Part shown: positions 32,769-33,526 of the stretch, piece by piece
Position numbering within the stretch: position 1 is the first letter of the stretch
How the letters are laid out: each line of letters opens with the position of its first letter
Assembly (NCBI GenBank): GCA_018064605.1
Contig: JAGHUX010000031.1
Span: 1-33,526 of the forward strand
DNA: 33,526 bases
Source: Candidatus Limimorpha caballi
Lineage (GTDB): Bacteria; Bacteroidota; Bacteroidia; Bacteroidales; F082
Reading direction: 5' to 3'
Program-made: the position numbers and the translations under genes
Notes under the pieces: model-generated
Told to the model about the DNA's origin: nothing
Databases searched by the model: none
What the model saw: the letters and a program-made list of their open reading frames with translations, nothing else

Positions 32769-32790
32769 AGCGCAGCGAGTGGAGCAAACC
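32769..32790. repeat. REP element B copy at the RT breakpoint
   Basis: Twenty-one bases beginning AGCGCAGCGAGTGG are identical to element B in the 19.6-20.3 kb cluster. It sits exactly where RT coding similarity stops. Confidence 0.85.
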
Positions 32791-32838
32791 CATACTAATC
32801 TACGTTTCCGCATTTAACAGCGAATAGGATGTTAATAC

Positions 32839-32875
32839 AATGTAAATCAATGAATTGTTAATAAAAATTTACATT
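32839..32875. repeat. short inverted repeat upstream of the GIY-YIG gene
   Basis: AATGTAAAT (32839-32847) and ATTTACATT (32867-32875) are exact 9-bp inverted copies with a 19-bp gap, just upstream of the -33 element. This is a possible operator, with weak support. Confidence 0.4.
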
Positions 32876-32882
32876 ATATTAC

Positions 32883-32913
32883 TTGACAATTACACTGACA
32901 AATTATATTTTTG
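32883..32913 (+). promoter_or_regulatory. promoter of the GIY-YIG gene
   Basis: TTG (32883-32885, in TTGACA) and TATTTTTG (32906-32913) are 20 nt apart, the expected Bacteroidota spacing. The ATG at 32930 follows 16 nt on, which excludes the longer frame from 32855. Confidence 0.75.
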
Positions 32914-32929
32914 CAGACAAAAATTTGCT

Positions 32930-33277
32930 ATGAACATTAAATATTCATACGTCTATATTATGGCTAACAAGACAAGAAGTGTTTTGTATATCGGTGTCAC
33001 TTCTGACCTATTCGGCCGTATTCATGAACACAAGAAACATGTTTGCAAAGGCTCATTCACTGACAGATACAACGTGGAATACTGTGTGTACTATGAGGTT
33101 TTTGGTGATATAAACATAGCCATCCAAAGGGAAACGCAGTTGAAACTATGGAGCAGGGGGAAAAAAGAGAGATTGATCAAAACAGTTAATCCTAATTTAG
33201 ATGAAGTTGCAGACGATAAACATATTATAATGGGCATCTCCCCAAAAATTATCATGCCTAAAGTGAACAAACATTAA
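32930..33277 (+). CDS. GIY-YIG nuclease-domain protein (UPF0213/YhbQ-like)
   Basis: The 115-aa single-domain protein has the GIY-YIG core with YVYIMANKTRSVLYIGVTSDL (from residue 8; the GIY position is YVY, the YIG is intact), the following basic helix R-I-H-E-H-K (catalytic Arg at FGRIHEH), and E in AIQRETQLKLWSRGKKERLI. The short NPNLDEV tail is typical of the UPF0213 group, which is very common in Bacteroidota genomes. The family is presumed to have DNA endonuclease activity but roles are mostly unknown. REP element A begins at the base right after its TAA stop. AT-rich relative to the housekeeping genes, so it may be a recent arrival (inference). Confidence 0.9.
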   Translation: MNIKYSYVYIMANKTRSVLYIGVTSDLFGRIHEHKKHVCKGSFTDRYNVEYCVYYEVFGDINIAIQRETQLKLWSRGKKERLIKTVNPNLDEVADDKHIIMGISPKIIMPKVNKH

Positions 33278-33526
33278 GATTGCTCGACTCACTACACAAA
33301 AGGCATTATGTTAGCATGAGATTGTTCGACTCCCTGCGGTCGCTCACAAGGACGGCGTCAATTAGGGGAAATAAAAATATTTAGTGAGATTGTTCGACTC
33401 CCTGCGGTCGCTCACAAGGACGGCGTCATTGGGGAGGGCAAACAGTTGAGATTGCTCGACTCCCTGCGGTCGCTCGCAAGGACGGCGTCATTGGGGAGGG
33501 CAAACAGTTGAGATTGCTCGACTCCC
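33278..33526. repeat. tandem REP element A array, runs off the window
   Basis: A partial copy at 33278 is followed by element A copies starting at 33320, 33388, 33450 and 33512 (spacings 68, 62, 62). The last two full units are near-identical over 62 bp, including the GGGGAGGGCAAACAGTTGA spacer. The second copy is preceded by the left edge of the 41-bp hairpin (AAAAATATTTAGTG), linking this array to the 19.6-20.3 kb cluster. The whole unit repeats, so these are not CRISPR spacers. Confidence 0.9.

Noticed and set aside
33320..33526. Regularly spaced repeats resembling a CRISPR array
   Set aside because: The spacers are themselves repeated, the unit is 62-68 bp of REP sequence, and no cas gene is present.

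Overview
The window looks like chromosome from an uncultured or poorly characterised member of the Bacteroidales (Bacteroidota). Many start codons are preceded by the Bacteroidota -7 box TAnnTTTG and there are no Shine-Dalgarno motifs. The gene set also fits: fimbrillin-like surface lipoprotein, OstA-like LPS protein, GGGP-synthase-family prenyltransferase, S9 dipeptidyl peptidase, and an anaerobe-type pyruvate:ferredoxin oxidoreductase. The tRNA does not encode its CCA end. The lineage is inferred from these features, not from any search.

Layout. Positions 1-9065 read rightward: the 3' part of an AAA-ATPase-like/PD-(D/E)XK protein, nifJ, a REP-associated tyrosine transposase (RAYT), a cupin lipoprotein, and an operon of a small membrane protein, an LtaS-like sulfatase and 5-formyl-THF cyclo-ligase. 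Positions 9129-23672 read leftward: a DUF3332-like lipoprotein, the translationally coupled pair alpha-2-macroglobulin lipoprotein then pbpC, a DUF4143 ATPase, about 1 kb of non-coding repeats, a fimbrillin-like lipoprotein with an upstream 12-residue-repeat protein, and an EamA transporter. Positions 23873-31660 read rightward: a Pif1/RecD-like helicase with HRDC and HTH tails, a sirtuin, a GGGP synthase homologue, DPP IV, and an OstA-like protein, followed by tRNA-Ala(GGC). The last 1.7 kb is accessory: the 3' half of a DGR-type reverse transcriptase (minus strand), a GIY-YIG protein and a tandem REP array that runs off the window.

How it fits together. Most genes are envelope or central-metabolism housekeeping: peptidoglycan repair with a protease trap (pbpC plus A2M), LPS transport (OstA-like), ether-type lipid synthesis, peptide degradation and anaerobic pyruvate oxidation. 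A network of palindromic repeats is laid over them. Three REP-like palindromes sit in frame inside the RAYT gene itself. A related palindrome with the same outer arms lies 14 kb away at the edge of a repeat cluster with three 270-280 bp units. A second repeat family in that cluster recurs at 32.77 kb, where it marks the breakpoint of the truncated reverse transcriptase, and again as 62-68 bp tandem copies at the window end.

The observations most worth following are the RAYT with its presumptive target palindromes inside its own reading frame, the hairpin in the repeat cluster with a compensatory base-pair change, the decapitated DGR reverse transcriptase with no visible template repeat, the exact 54-bp duplication at the acylated cysteine of the A2M lipoprotein, the 33-bp repeats over the DUF4143 promoter, and the G10 tract plus hairpin in the leader of the surface-protein operon.
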